DNA from: Prochilodus magdalenae
Taxonomy: Eukaryota > Chordata > Actinopteri > Characiformes > Prochilodontidae
Length of the DNA: 64,000 nucleotides
Assembly: GCA_024036415.1 (NCBI GenBank)
Contig: JAMWET010003145.1
Location: forward strand, 23,501-87,500
Reading direction: 5' to 3'
The position numbers and the translations under genes were made by a program. A model generated the notes under the pieces. It searched no databases and was not told the DNA's origin. It saw only the letters and a program-made list of their open reading frames with translations. Positions 35,280 through 46,180 of the stretch are shown here, piece by piece. The stretch's first letter is position 1. Each line of letters begins with the position of its first letter.

Positions 35280-35520
35280 CGTTTCTGCCGGGCAGTGAGT
35301 GAGTGAGCGAGCGAGCGAGTGACTTTCTTTTCTCTTTTTTTCTCTTCTTCTCCTTCATTCACCACTGATGTTCATTTTCCAACGCGCACGCACCTCGCTC
35401 TTTACGTCATCGGCCCCGTCCCCTTCGCACGCCCAAAAAAGGAGACGAGGAGGCGGGGCCAACGAGGGCCATGTGGCTCGGATTGGTCTGCGAGCGAGAG
35501 AGAGAGAAAGAGTGTGTGTG

Positions 35521-35581
<61 letters not shown>

Positions 35582-35860
35582 GGATGGGGCGTTATCTAAG
35601 CGCCCCCGCCCCCACATTTCGAAGCTCCGCCCCTCCTGAGCTCTGATTGGCTAGTAATTCATCCCTGCCAGGAGCCCTTGGAACGGCCAGCGGCGTGTGA
35701 GAGTAAATCGCTGGCCAATCAGAGAGCAGGAGGGGCGGGGCTTCGACGGAAAACAGGTTGGGTTACTGTAAAGAACGCGCCCGTTTTCCGTCTCTGTTGG
35801 TCTGAACGGCGGCCAGGGGATGTCATCGGCGGAGAATTAAGGCCGGCGTGTCTTTATTCC
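35280..35860. promoter_or_regulatory. CpG-rich promoter-like block
   Basis: Contains several GC boxes (GGGGCGGGGC near 35732, GCCCCCGCCCCC near 35603), CCAAT boxes on both strands (35460-35490, 35640-35655, 35714-35722) and a high CpG content, interrupted by (GA)n at 35525-35577. Together with the minus-strand donor at about 35095 this looks like a TATA-less promoter. No coding exon was identified. Confidence 0.4.
35525..35577. repeat. (GA)n microsatellite
   Basis: About 26 uninterrupted GA units. Confidence 0.98.
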
Positions 35861-36030
35861 ACTCTCTCTCTCCCTCTACCTCCTCTTTGTACCTCCACTC
35901 TCTCTCTCTCTCTCTCTCCCCCTCAACCTCCTCTCTATACCTCCTCTCTCTCCCTCTCTCTCTACCTCCTCTCTCTACCTCCTCTCTGTACCTCCTCTCT
36001 CTCTCTCTCCCTCTACCTCCTCTCTATACC

Positions 36031-36067
<37 letters not shown>

Positions 36068-36245
36068 TACCTCCTCTCTGTACCTCCTCTCTCTCTCTCT
36101 CTCTCTCTCCCTCTACCTCCTCTCTGTACCTCCACTCTCTCTCTCTCTCTCCCTCTACCTCCTCTCTGTACCTCCTCTCTCTCTCTCTCCCTCAACCTCC
36201 TCTCTATACCTCCTCTCTCTCCCTCTCTCTCTACCTCCTCTCTCT

Positions 36246-36282
<37 letters not shown>

Positions 36283-36352
36283 CCCTCTCTCTCCCTCTAC
36301 CTCCTCTCTCTACCTTCTCTCTCTCTCTCTCTCTCTACCTCCTCTCTTTACC
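35860..36352 (+). repeat. CT-rich minisatellite (CTCTCTACCTCC type)
   Basis: CT runs alternate with TACCTCCTCTC words at irregular spacing. The plus strand is almost purely pyrimidine apart from the A of TACC and rare G. Leucine- and serine-rich open frames here are artefacts. Confidence 0.95.
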
Positions 36353-36728
36353 TAGTAATATTAGCGCTGTTATTAGTAATATTAGTGCTGTTATTAGTAT
36401 TATTAGCGCTATTATTAACAATATTAGTGCTGTTATTAGTATTATTAGCGCTGTTATTAACAACATTAGCACTGTTATTAGTAATATTAGCGATGTTATT
36501 AGTATATTTGGCGCTGTTATTAGTATATTAGTGCTGTTATTAGTAGTATTAGTGCTGTTATTAGTTTTATTAGCCCTGTTATTACTTTTATTAATGCTGT
36601 TATTAATAATATAAGCGCTGCTAATAGTATTGTTAGCGCTGTTATTAGTATATTAGTGCTGCTATTAGTAGTATTAGTGCTGTTATTAGTAATATTAGTA
36701 CTATTAGTAATATTAGCGCTGTATTAGC
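36353..36728. repeat. 21-bp tandem array
   Basis: Units of the form GCTGTTATTAGTAATATTAG repeat about eighteen times, with alternating G and A variants at one position. Confidence 0.95.
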
Positions 36729-36795
36729 TCCTGTGCAGGACTTAGTGGGAAGGTTATGTAAAGGGCTGCTGCTGTTTCGCAAGGCGAGTTGCTCC

Positions 36796-36834
<39 letters not shown>

Positions 36835-36835
36835 G
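36796..36835. repeat. (TTTA)n microsatellite
   Basis: About ten TTTA units. Confidence 0.98.
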
Positions 36836-37455
36836 GCTTTGATTTTGACGCGTGGAGGGAACTCAGGCGTGACGTCATCGCTGGCGACGGCACCCCTACC
36901 CCATGCATGTTTAAAGACGGCTCCGTACTTGAATACTTAAAAACGCGAAATGCCGTCGTCAGCATTACATCACCACTTCCGGTGCCGTGTCAGCCCGTAA
37001 CGGATGGAGCTGTGATCCAAAACTCAGTCTTTTTCCCTCCGTTGTCATAACGTCACTAATGTCTGACGGATGTGAGCTCCACCTCGCCTCATGACCCGGG
37101 AACGGCTCGTGGCTCGCCCTGCGCATGCCGGTGTCGTTATGTAGGTCACGCGGTGAAGCGCGAGCGCAGCCATCGGGGTGTGTGTGGGGTGGGGGAGCGC
37201 TGAGTGTAGTGGGAAAGTTGTGAACGTGCTGATGTGATTCATCATGTGATGAAACGCAGTTACAGCAGTGAGGAACCTAACCGGCCACCGAGCGCTGAAT
37301 GAGGAGATCAGCCATCACTGTACATCACTATCATCTAACGAGCTTCATACTGACCACGTGACATAGCCCTGTGGAACCTTCAACTCCATTAGAACTTCCA
37401 TCACCAAAATCCCATATAGCACCATTCCAGCTCCGCTATTCTTCCCATACTGGGT
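36836..37455. other. Unique DNA with a CRE, no gene recognised
   Basis: TGACGTCA occurs at about 36871-36878 and again as TGACGTCATC context. Otherwise nothing recognised. Confidence 0.4.
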
Positions 37456-37459
37456 CGGG

Positions 37460-38990
37460 ATCTCAAACCCTCCCTGCCCCCTACATAGTGCACTACACAT
37501 CCCGTGCTCCATACATAGTGCACTACACCTGCTCCCATGGTGCACTACACATCCCGTGCTCCATACATAGTGCACTACACCTGCCCACATAGTGCACTAC
37601 ACATCCCGTGCTCCATACATAGTGCACTACACCTGCTCCCATGGTGCACTACACATCCCGTGCTCCATACATAGTGCACTACACCTGCCCACATAGTGCA
37701 CTACACATCCCGTGCTCCCTACATAGTGCACTACACCTGCTCCCATGGTGCACTACACATCCCGTGCTCCATACATAGTGCACTACACCTGCTCCCATGG
37801 TGCACTACACATCCCATGCCCCCTACATAGTGCACTACACCTGCTCCCATGGTGCACTACACATCCCGTGCTCCATACATAGTGCACTACACCTGCCCAC
37901 ATAGTGCACTACACACATCCCGTGCTCCATACATAGTGCACTACAACCTGCTCCCATGGTGCACTACACATCCCGTGCTCCATACATAGTGCACTACAAC
38001 CTGCCCCACATAGTGCACTACACATCCCGTGCATACCATAGTGCACTACATCCACATAGTGCACTACACATCCCTGCTCCCATAGTGAACTACACCTGTA
38101 CACATAGTGCACTACACATCCCGTGCTCCCTACATAGTGCACTACACCTGCTCCCATGGTGCACTACACATCCCGTGCTCCAAACATAGTGCACTACACC
38201 TGCTCCACTGGTGCACTACACAACCATGCCCCCATACATAGTGCACTGCACCTGCTCCCATGGTGCACTCCATACACCCCGTGCTCCATACATAGTGCAC
38301 TACACCTGCCCACATAGTGCACTACACATCCCGTGCTCCATACATAGTGCACTACACCTGCTCCCATGGTGCACTACACATCCCGTGCTCCATACATAGT
38401 GCACTAGTGCCACCACACCTGTCCACATAGTGCACTACACATCCCGTGCTCCATACATAGTGCACTACACCTGCCCACATAGTGCACTACACATCCCGTG
38501 CTCCATACATAGTGCACTACACCTGTCCACATAGTGCACTACACATCCCGTGCTCCATACATAGTGCACTACACCTGCTCCCATGGTGCACTACACATCC
38601 CGTGCTCCATACATAGTGCACTACACCTGCCCACATAGTGCACTACACATCCCGTGCTCCATACATAGTGCACTACACCTGTCCACATAGTGCACTACAC
38701 ATCCCGTGCTCCCTACATAGTGCACTACACCTGCTCCCATGGTGCACTACACATCCCGTGCTCCAAACATAGTGCACTACACCTGCTCCCATGGTGCACT
38801 ACACATCCCATGCCCCCTACATAGTGCACTACACCTGCTCCCATGGTGCACTACACATCCCGTGCTCCATACATAGTGCACTACACCTGCCCACATAGTG
38901 CACTACACATCCCGTGCTCCATACATAGTGCACTACACCTGCTCCCATGGTGCACTACACATCCCGTGCTCACCTCCTGTTTAAACTACA
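37460..38990. repeat. 52-bp tandem array carrying TAGTGCACTA palindromes
   Basis: CCCGTGCTCC recurs at 37501 and 37553, a 52-base period. Each unit carries one or two half-units of about 26 bases, one with the 10-base palindrome TAGTGCACTA and one with CATGGTGCACTACAC. About 29 units. The stretch 37910-38280 is irregular, with small indels. The same palindromic word is common in fish repeats. Confidence 0.95.
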
Positions 38991-39385
38991 CCTCCCTGCT
39001 CACTACATAGTGTGCTACACCTCCCTGCTCACTACATAGTGTGCTACGCCTCCATGCTCACTACATAGTGCACTACACCTCCTGTTTAAACTACACCTCC
39101 CTGCTCACTACATAGTGCCCTACACCTCCTGTTTAAACTACACCTCCACGCTCACTACATAGTGCCCTACACCTCCTGTTTAAACTACACCTCCCTGCTC
39201 ACTACATAGTGCCCTACACCTCCTGTTTAAACTACACCTCCACGCTCACTACATAGTGCCCTACACCTCCTGTTTAAACTACACCTCCCTGCTCACTACA
39301 TAGTGCCCTACACCTCCTGTTTAAACTACACCTCCACGCTCACTACATAGTGCCCTACACCTCCCTGCTCACTACATGGTGTACT
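38991..39385. repeat. 47-bp tandem array with GTTTAAAC
   Basis: GTTTAAAC recurs at 39131 and 39178 (period 47). Units also carry CTCACTACATAGTGCCCTAC, clearly related to the 52-bp array on the left, so one array evolved from the other. Confidence 0.93.
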
Positions 39386-40055
39386 TGTATGTATTTGTAT
39401 AGAAACCTAACTGCTTGCATTCATGGCTAGCTTTTTTGGCCAACTTGGCTAACCTAGCTAACTGTCGAGTGACCTACCAGCCAGAGACCAGCTGCTCTGC
39501 CGCCTGCTAGTGTGAACGCAGGGTTAGACGCTCCTCCATTTTACGTCATCACTTGAGTGGCAGTTTTACACAACAGGTGAAGTGGGGCACTCCAACCTGG
39601 AGCCGTTGTTCTTTGTTGCTTGTGTCAACCGGTGACGGCTGACGTTACTCAACAAAGGTTACATGTCAATAAGGGACACACACACACAGAGCTGAGCTCA
39701 CTCTCACGGTCTGCCCGGACGCAGGTGTTACTCCAAGACAGTAGGTGTTCAGTCACCACCGGGCACTGCCTCCATCAGCAGCCTCGTCATGGACCCTCAG
39801 CTGTAAACAGGTGCTAGTTTGAGAGGTGGTGGTGAACTTGGAAGATCTTAAACTCCCAGAACTGATTCTATAATTGGTTCCTTCTGAGGTGTCTGTGGTT
39901 CCACTGTTTGGGTGGTTCCACCGAGTAATATGGGCCTAATGAACAGCTGACATGGTGCCGTTGCCATATGTACATAATTATGGGGGGGCCCACTTTCCTT
40001 AAGACCATATAGACTGAGACCTTCTACATTATGTCACTACATGGCATGGCATGGC
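39386..40055. other. Intergenic, nothing recognised
   Basis: No feature supported. Confidence 0.4.
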
Positions 40056-40057
40056 GG

Positions 40058-40330
40058 TTTCACCTTGCACCTGTACTCGGGTCCCAGGAGTGGCATGAAC
40101 GTTGTGGGCAAACAACATAGTTGGGCCAGACTTGGGCCGCCTCCATTGGTTCTGCTGGCTAAACAACATACTGGTTTTGGCCACAGTGCTACACATTCTG
40201 TAGACAATGGTATGTAAACCTGGGACATCAGAGCTACTACCAATTGGGGTACCTCAAGGTTCCATCCTCGGGTCTGGTATATCTCCCTGTGTCAGTGTGG
40301 GTTTCCTCCAGGTTCTCTGGTTTCCTTCCC
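40058..40330 (+). mobile_element. LINE reverse-transcriptase fragment joined to a SINE-like piece, copy A
   Basis: In one frame 40243-40280 reads IGVPQGSILGSG, the conserved GVPQGS.LGP block of LINE-type reverse transcriptases. It passes at about 40285 into CTCCCTGTGTCAGTGTGGG and TTTCCTCCAGG, words typical of a common fish SINE or repeat (from memory). Frames are broken on both sides; it is inactive. Confidence 0.6.
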
Positions 40331-40670
40331 CAGTCAGGTGAACTGGAGTTGATAAATTGCCCCCCCATGAGCACAAGGACACTCCCATGGAAGGATAAGC
40401 AGTTTAGAAGATGAATGAAGGATGTATGAGCGATCTGTCTGGTCTAGGGGAGAGCTGTAGCAGGTAAACGGCCTTCTCCTATGAGGGGTTTGGAGGACCC
40501 GTTGATCCATCTGCAGTTCGAACATCATTGGAAAGCAGAGAGTTGCTGCGACCAGACAGCAGGCAGTTCTGGGCTGACTCAGGCTTTCTTACACAAGTGT
40601 TGGCTGAGTCCCGGACAGACGTTAGGCATGCTGACCACAGTGGGGCCCGGTGCCAGACAGCTGTCTACAA
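40331..40670. other. Intergenic between RT-fragment copies
   Basis: The first part (to about 40440) continues the SINE-like piece. The remainder is not recognised. Confidence 0.4.
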
Positions 40671-40966
40671 TTTCACCTTGTGCCTATACTCATGTCCCAG
40701 GCCTTGCATGAACGTTGTGGGCAAGCAACAGAGTTGGGCCCAGACTTGGGCTGCCTCCACTGGTTCTGCTTGCTAAACAACGTACTGGTCTGGCCACAGT
40801 GCTGCCCCGTGGATAAGAAACTACCTATTAGGTAGACACTGGTGTGTAAACCTGGGACATAGTACATCAGAGCTACTACCAATCGGGGTACCTCAAGGTT
40901 CCATCCTCGGGTCAGGTATTTTTTAAAATCTCCGTTTCACATGTGGGTTTCCTCCAGGTTCTCTGG
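40671..40966 (+). mobile_element. LINE reverse-transcriptase fragment joined to a SINE-like piece, copy B
   Basis: Closely similar to copy A, with CCCAGGCCTTGCATGAACG, GTTGTGGGCAAGCAACAG and then GVPQGSILG at about 40885-40911. The same joint to GTGGGTTTCCTCCAGG lies at about 40945. The shared joint means that A and B are copies of one composite unit. Confidence 0.65.
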
Positions 40967-40967
40967 C

Positions 40968-41240
40968 GCCTCGTGTCTATACTCGGGTCCCAGCTCTGGC
41001 ATTAACACTGTGGGCAAACGTCGTAGTTGAGCCCAGATGTGGGCTGCATCCATTGGTTCTGCATGCTAAACAACATACTGGTTTTGGCCACAGTGCTGCC
41101 AACTACCAATCACAATCGGGGTCCCTCGAGGTTCGATTCTGGGGTCAGGTATTATTTAACATCTCTATTGTTGGCATTGTGCCAGCTCCACTTGCCGACG
41201 TCACCTTTTCGGTACAGTTGATTGCCAATGTCAGTGCTGC
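40968..41240 (+). mobile_element. LINE reverse-transcriptase fragment, copy C
   Basis: Repeats the same upstream segment and contains GVPRGSILG at about 41118-41144. After a +1 shift the frame continues as LFNISI, matching the LLFNIYI part that follows GVPQGS in reverse transcriptases. This copy extends further into the RT domain than A or B and lacks the SINE joint. Confidence 0.65.
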
Positions 41241-41269
41241 AGTGCCAAACAAAGCTACAGTATTATCTC

Positions 41270-41295
41270 ATATTTATTTATTTATTTATTTTTAC
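41270..41295. repeat. Short (TTTA)n
   Basis: Five to six TTTA units. Confidence 0.9.
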
Positions 41296-41488
41296 GGTTT
41301 TTCAGTCCCCTATTTCTGTGGCTGACTGATACTGGGATTGGGCCAGATCTGGCCCGAGGACCCAGCCTTAGTCCAGTCCATAAACAAACCCAGATAAATA
41401 ATTTGTTGGGAATGCAAACTATTTCCGGGAATGTCTCTTAGAAGCATTAAACATCTGTGTTTAATCTAGGACTGTAAATCTACTGTAA

Positions 41489-41502
41489 GTTACCATAGCA
41501 AC
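41489..41502. promoter_or_regulatory. RFX X-box match
   Basis: GTTACCATAGCAAC fits the RFX consensus with both half-sites intact. Another lies 400 bases to the right. Confidence 0.45.
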
Positions 41503-41893
41503 CATATTCAGTGTAAGTGATATTAATATATGTAAGTAGTATCTCTGTTAAGGCTTTGTGTTTATATAGGTCGTAACCATAATCCCTATACGTCTATCCC
41601 CATATGAACAAGAGCAACAGCATATGCAGGCGCTGAACATCCCCGGATGACATCAGCGGACACTGAGGCTTGTCGTCATGCGGCCCGGTTACACGTCCCG
41701 GATGTGTTCGAGCGGGTTTGGCTGTAATGCAGGAAAGCTCAAGTCCTTTATTGTTCCGCATCCAAACCACACGACCTGCTCGCCTTCGTCTGCGGTCACT
41801 CTCAGCATTCCGAGATAATAGGAGCCACACTCAGAGTGTGTGTCTGTGTGTGGGGGGGTGGGGCCTTTTTTGGGGGGGGGAAACGGGAAGACG
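41503..41893. other. Intergenic, nothing recognised
   Basis: No supported exon. Several overlapping open frames on both strands, none protein-like. Confidence 0.4.
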
Positions 41894-41907
41894 GTCTCCA
41901 TGGCAAC
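41894..41907. promoter_or_regulatory. RFX X-box match
   Basis: GTCTCCATGGCAAC fits the RFX consensus. It lies in CpG-containing unique DNA. Confidence 0.45.
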
Positions 41908-42402
41908 GGTCTCTAGCCGGTGAATCACCCATGGTTACCGTTGCACAATCAAAATACAGGAAGTGAGCCCAAGCTGTGTCCATGCCGACGCACTGGATGC
42001 GTTCTATTTGGGAAGTAGGACGGACTGGGCAGGACTCTCGCCGTGTTCCCTCCAAACTCCGGTCCAGCTGTCCTGGTCAGTTTTCCAGACTGCATTACAT
42101 CGTCGCTTCTCCAGCCAGAGTCCTTTTTTTAGCCCCAGACGAGGTTTATTGTGTCTGGAAAAATGAATTTTTTGTATAAACACTTTCTTCTTACTACATC
42201 TGCCGTCCTTTCCGTGGCCTGTGGACCAGGGTTGAGCTCCGGCTGTCCGGGAACTGTCCGCTGAACGACGGTTAGGTACATGTTCTCCGTTTTTCAGCGT
42301 CTGGAATAAACGGAAGATGGCACGGAGGTGTTTAGTGTGTCCACTCTTTACCTTCGATACAGCTTCCAGACTCACTTTCAGTTCCGCAACCAGCCACCAC
42401 TT

Positions 42403-42710
42403 TCAAAGTCCAGTCTGAGACGTTGGTTTAGCATTTCCGGTGGCGTTGAGGTTCTAGACTCTGGGGAGGTCAGACTCCATAGTTCTGAGAACTTCAGCAG
42501 CTTCTTTGTTGGAGGCGTGTCTCCTTTTCTCAGCTACGTGAACATCAATACATTCATCCTTTCAGACCTCCAAAGTGCTGAGGTGTCTCCTCAAAGTGGA
42601 CGGACAGGAGAGGCCAGAGTGGAGTTTGAGGTTCTCCTCTCTCAGAGATGAAAGTTCTGTATCTGGTGGGGTCAGTGTTGGTGAGTCGACCAGGACTTGA
42701 ACAAGTCAGT
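42403..42710. repeat. Dispersed repeat D, copy 2
   Basis: Homologous to 11539-11880. It retains GGTGGCGTTGAGGTTCTAG, TCTCCTTTTCTCAG and CAGACCTCCAAAG. Differences are spread evenly and reading frames are not conserved. Confidence 0.85.
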
Positions 42711-42813
42711 CAACGTTGGAAAATTGAACCTTTAGCTCGTTAAGCCTGACGTGAAGACCATTTCCGGGTCCGGGTTAAAGTGGGTCTAAATGCTTTTAGC
42801 TACAACCCATTTG

Positions 42814-42895
42814 TTAGGACACCGGGGTCGTTAGGACACCAGGGTCGTTAGGACACCAGGGCCGTTAGGACACCAGGGCCGTTAGGACACCAGGG
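42814..42895. repeat. 17-bp tandem repeat, five copies
   Basis: TTAGGACACCAGGGCCG and one-base variants repeat with an exact 17-base period from 42814. Confidence 0.95.
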
Positions 42896-42963
42896 AACGT
42901 ACACAGTACACATTGGCCTCGTCTTCCCAGCATGCCGCAGTTCTGAACTTCAGAGACTCCTTA

Positions 42964-43345
42964 TTCTAGCTCTTTCCTTGTGATGAGAGGAGAAGAGAAG
43001 ATGGCTGGAGTTGATATGCTCAGTTACAGCAAGCTAGCTAACCTAGCTAACTTTAGCACCTACTGGCATAGCCAAATTCGGTCTTCGTGAAGACCCTCGA
43101 CCACACTGTGGGTTTCACAGGTGTGATGAACCCACATCTTCATGTTCTGGCTGTTAGCCGTATTCTGTGCTGCCCAGTCCTGCCTAATTAAAACGGCTAA
43201 TTAGCTAGCTAGCTAGCTTTTCTGTTGTTAGCTATGCAAGGTGTGGGTTAATTGCAGGAAACACTCTATAAAACCCAAACCCTGTATCAAGGGTATCCGC
43301 AGAGGGCCGGTTTGGCTTTTACCAGGGGGTGCTAATGCTAGCTAG
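42964..43345 (+). repeat. Dispersed repeat C, copy 2 (interrupted)
   Basis: Starts TTCTAGCTCTTTCCTTGTG. The first half matches 25913-26040 and 57565-57720; the distal block 43285-43345 (GGGTATCCGCAGAGGGCC) matches 57795-57820. About 90-100 bases in the middle have no counterpart in the 57-kb copy. Confidence 0.75.
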
Positions 43346-43975
43346 GTTAGCTAGCTAACATTTGAGCCTACTGGGCATCCAGCTTTGTTCTTCTTCATCA
43401 TTGGGAGAAATCTAACTCACTTTACCAACTGTGGACATCAACCTCCTCTCGATCCCATCACAAGGACAGAGCTGGAATGACTGATTAGCTTTTTGGAGTT
43501 AGCTAACACGGTAAAGAACTGAACCTGGACATTGGTTATTAACAAGCAGACTGGAAGATAGTCGCTATGAAAGGCTTATGTAGGTGTTATGTAGCCTTAT
43601 GAATGCTGTCCTACTAGTGCTGCCCTACTCGACAGACCAAGCTCAGAAGTACAGAGTCAGTGTGAGCTTCATGTACAGCCGAGCAGTTTTAACAGCTGTA
43701 GACAGTAAGGGGTTAAATTAGCTTAATAAAGGCCCACAGTGCAGAGAGGATGTTCATGTTGATAAAGGAAGAAGCCCCGCCCCCCTTTTCTTCCATCAAA
43801 TTATGCAATCAGTACAGTGCACTTCCTCTCCTCCGGTCAGTCTCTGGTCATGACCATCCACCTGATCTCCTTCCAGCTGCTCAGACGGCCGACGGCACAC
43901 ACATAATACTTGCAGGATACACCTCCTGCTACACTCGCTAACCATTAGCGGCTACTGTTGTCGTTATGCTATACC
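43346..43975. other. Intergenic, nothing recognised
   Basis: No feature supported. Confidence 0.4.
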
Positions 43976-43979
43976 TTAA

Positions 43980-44735
43980 ATCAGTTATCATATATAATCA
44001 CATGGTTAAATTAAATAAGTGAAGTTATGAGTTAAATAATCTTAAGATGAACTTAAAACAAGCTATAAAACAAATTATATATGAACTAGATATGAAATAG
44101 CTGCACAAGTTTATATATCTGATACTTCTTATTTTAAGTCTGCTCAAATTAAGCAAGCTTGTTTTAAGATGAACTATTTTCTAGACCAGACTTTCTCACC
44201 GCACTGGCAGAAAGTGTTTCAAATTTGCCAAGAAAATTTCTCAAAATTAGCACGATTATCTGCCAATATCCAGAGAAAATCTGGTAAAAATCACCTAAAA
44301 CTTAATAAAGAATCTTAAAATTAACCTAAAACAATCTCAAAATAAAAAAATGTAAGGTTTATGAACTAGATATTAGATATATAAAATAGTTTTAGTAGTT
44401 CATATATCTGATGTTTCTCATTTTAAGTCTGCTCAACATAAGGAGGCTTATTTTAAGATGTATTTTTCTGACCTGATTGAAGAGATTTCAAACAAATTCT
44501 CTCACTGGGCTGGTCATTTTTTTGATAATTTTTGTAAAATAACCAAAAATATCTGCCAATATCCTGAGAAAATGGGGCTTACATAAAATCACCTACAACT
44601 TAAAACCTAAAAATAAGTGAAATATTTTTAAAACTAACTTAAAATAATCTTAAATAAAAAATTAAGATATATGACCTAGCTATAAGATAGATATAAATAG
44701 TTTTACTAGTTTATATATCTGATATTATTTGACAC
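43980..44735. repeat. AT-rich 285-bp tandem repeat, left block
   Basis: The landmark TATATATCTGAT recurs at about 44113, 44400 and 44711. Other shared blocks are TATTTTAAGTCTGCTCAA, CTCACTGCACTGG-like words and ATCTGCCAATATCC. Units are about 285 bases and diverged. Confidence 0.85.
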
Positions 44736-45335
44736 TGTTGCACTGAAAGCCTGGTGTCAGTGCCTCCGCCTTGGTTCCCTGCGTTCTGGGGTCATGCAAA
44801 AACGCTGTCCGCCAAATTCAGGTCATCCCTACATATCCTTAGTGGGCGGGGCCTCCCTCTTAATTTGACTTGGCTGAAAATGAGATGTGTCTTTATTCAA
44901 AGCATGTGTTTACGGAAGGCAGCTCTGCTCCATATAAAGTTTGTGGAGCAGCATTCGCCACCCTGATGTGGTTCTACACTGTGTCCATTGAAATATTTAG
45001 ATGAGCTCTGCTCTGATTGGCTGGTAAACAGGGACAGTGATGACCTCACAGAAGCACCATGTGGAAACAAGCCTCGCCCTCATCCTATTTAGTTAGCTAT
45101 GCTAAGCTAAGCTAACGTTCCCTGTACTCACTACTGGCTCCATCTGGACACCAACACACCGTAGATTAAAGTTGATCCTCACTATGGAGCTCCCAGTTTA
45201 AGATGATCTGCTCCAACCGGCACACACCTTTTTTTGACTAATATTTAAATTAGTTTGATGATCTAAAACATTTAAGAGACAAACTGGCAAAGAAATAAGA
45301 AATCATGAAGGGGGCAAACACTTTTTCACACCACT
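44736..45335. mobile_element. 600-base insertion inside the 285-bp array
   Basis: This segment interrupts the AT-rich array and has ordinary composition. 45001-45050 is a copy of dispersed repeat E (GATGAGCTCTGC, then TCTGATTGGCTGG). Its ends carry no clear inverted repeats. It looks inserted because array units resume on the right side in the same orientation. Confidence 0.55.
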
Positions 45336-46180
45336 ATATATGAACTACATATGAGAGAGATGAGATATAAAATGGTTTACTAGTTCATATATCTGATATT
45401 TATTATTTTAAGTTCAAGTTTATTGAACTTTTATTGCTTGTTTTTTCAAACATCATCTTTAAGTGGTTTTAGCCAAATTTTCTCACTGACCTGGTAATTG
45501 ATCATTTTTCTAATTTGTCAGAAATATTTGCCAATATCCTGAGAAAATTTGGATGACTAAAAATTCCCTACAATTTTAAGCAAGAAACACTTAGAAATAA
45601 GTTCAAGAAATTTAAAAAAAGAAAAAAATTATATATATATATATAGTTTTAGTTAATATATCTGATGTTTCTCATTTTAAATGCTCAACATAAGCAGGCT
45701 TATTTTAAGATTTTCTAGATTTGTTTTAAACAATTTAGGCCAAATTATCTCACTGCACTGGTAAATAATGTTTCATATTTGTCAGGCCAATTTCTTAAAA
45801 TAAGCAAAATGACCGGCCAATACAGCAAGATAATTTGGCTTACTAAAATTGCTTAAAACTTAAATTGTCTTAAAATGAACTTAAAACGGTCTCAAAATTA
45901 AAAATGTAAGAAATATGTTCACTTATTTCTCATGTTAATCCAGCTCAATTTAAGCAAGCTCATTATAAGATTAACTATTTTCTGGACTTGATTTAAGGTA
46001 TTTTAGCCAAATGCTTTCACCACACTTCTCAAACCAATTTCTAAAAACACCCAAAAATATCTGTCACAAACGTGAAACAATTTGTCTTACTAGAAATCAG
46101 CTAAAACGTAAGTAAAAAACTAGAAATAAGTTAAATAATCTTAAAATGGACTTCAAATGAGAATCTTCGGATATACCGAC
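45336..46180. repeat. AT-rich 285-bp tandem repeat, right block
   Basis: Landmarks at about 45386, 45656 and 45912 (the last altered) give spacings of about 255-270. Blocks CAATATCCTGAGAAAATTTGG and CTCATTTTAA are shared with the left block. Related single units occur at 48780-49050, 49490-49680 and 51120-51700. Confidence 0.8.

Noticed and set aside
35678..36531. Leucine- and serine-rich frames of about 225 codons
   Set aside because: CT-rich minisatellite plus the 21-bp array; no start context or domain.
37460..38990. Possible CRISPR-like array because of regular direct repeats
   Set aside because: The DNA is vertebrate, the units are tandem without unique spacers, and no cas genes exist. 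The same applies to the 29-, 35-, 41- and 87-bp arrays.
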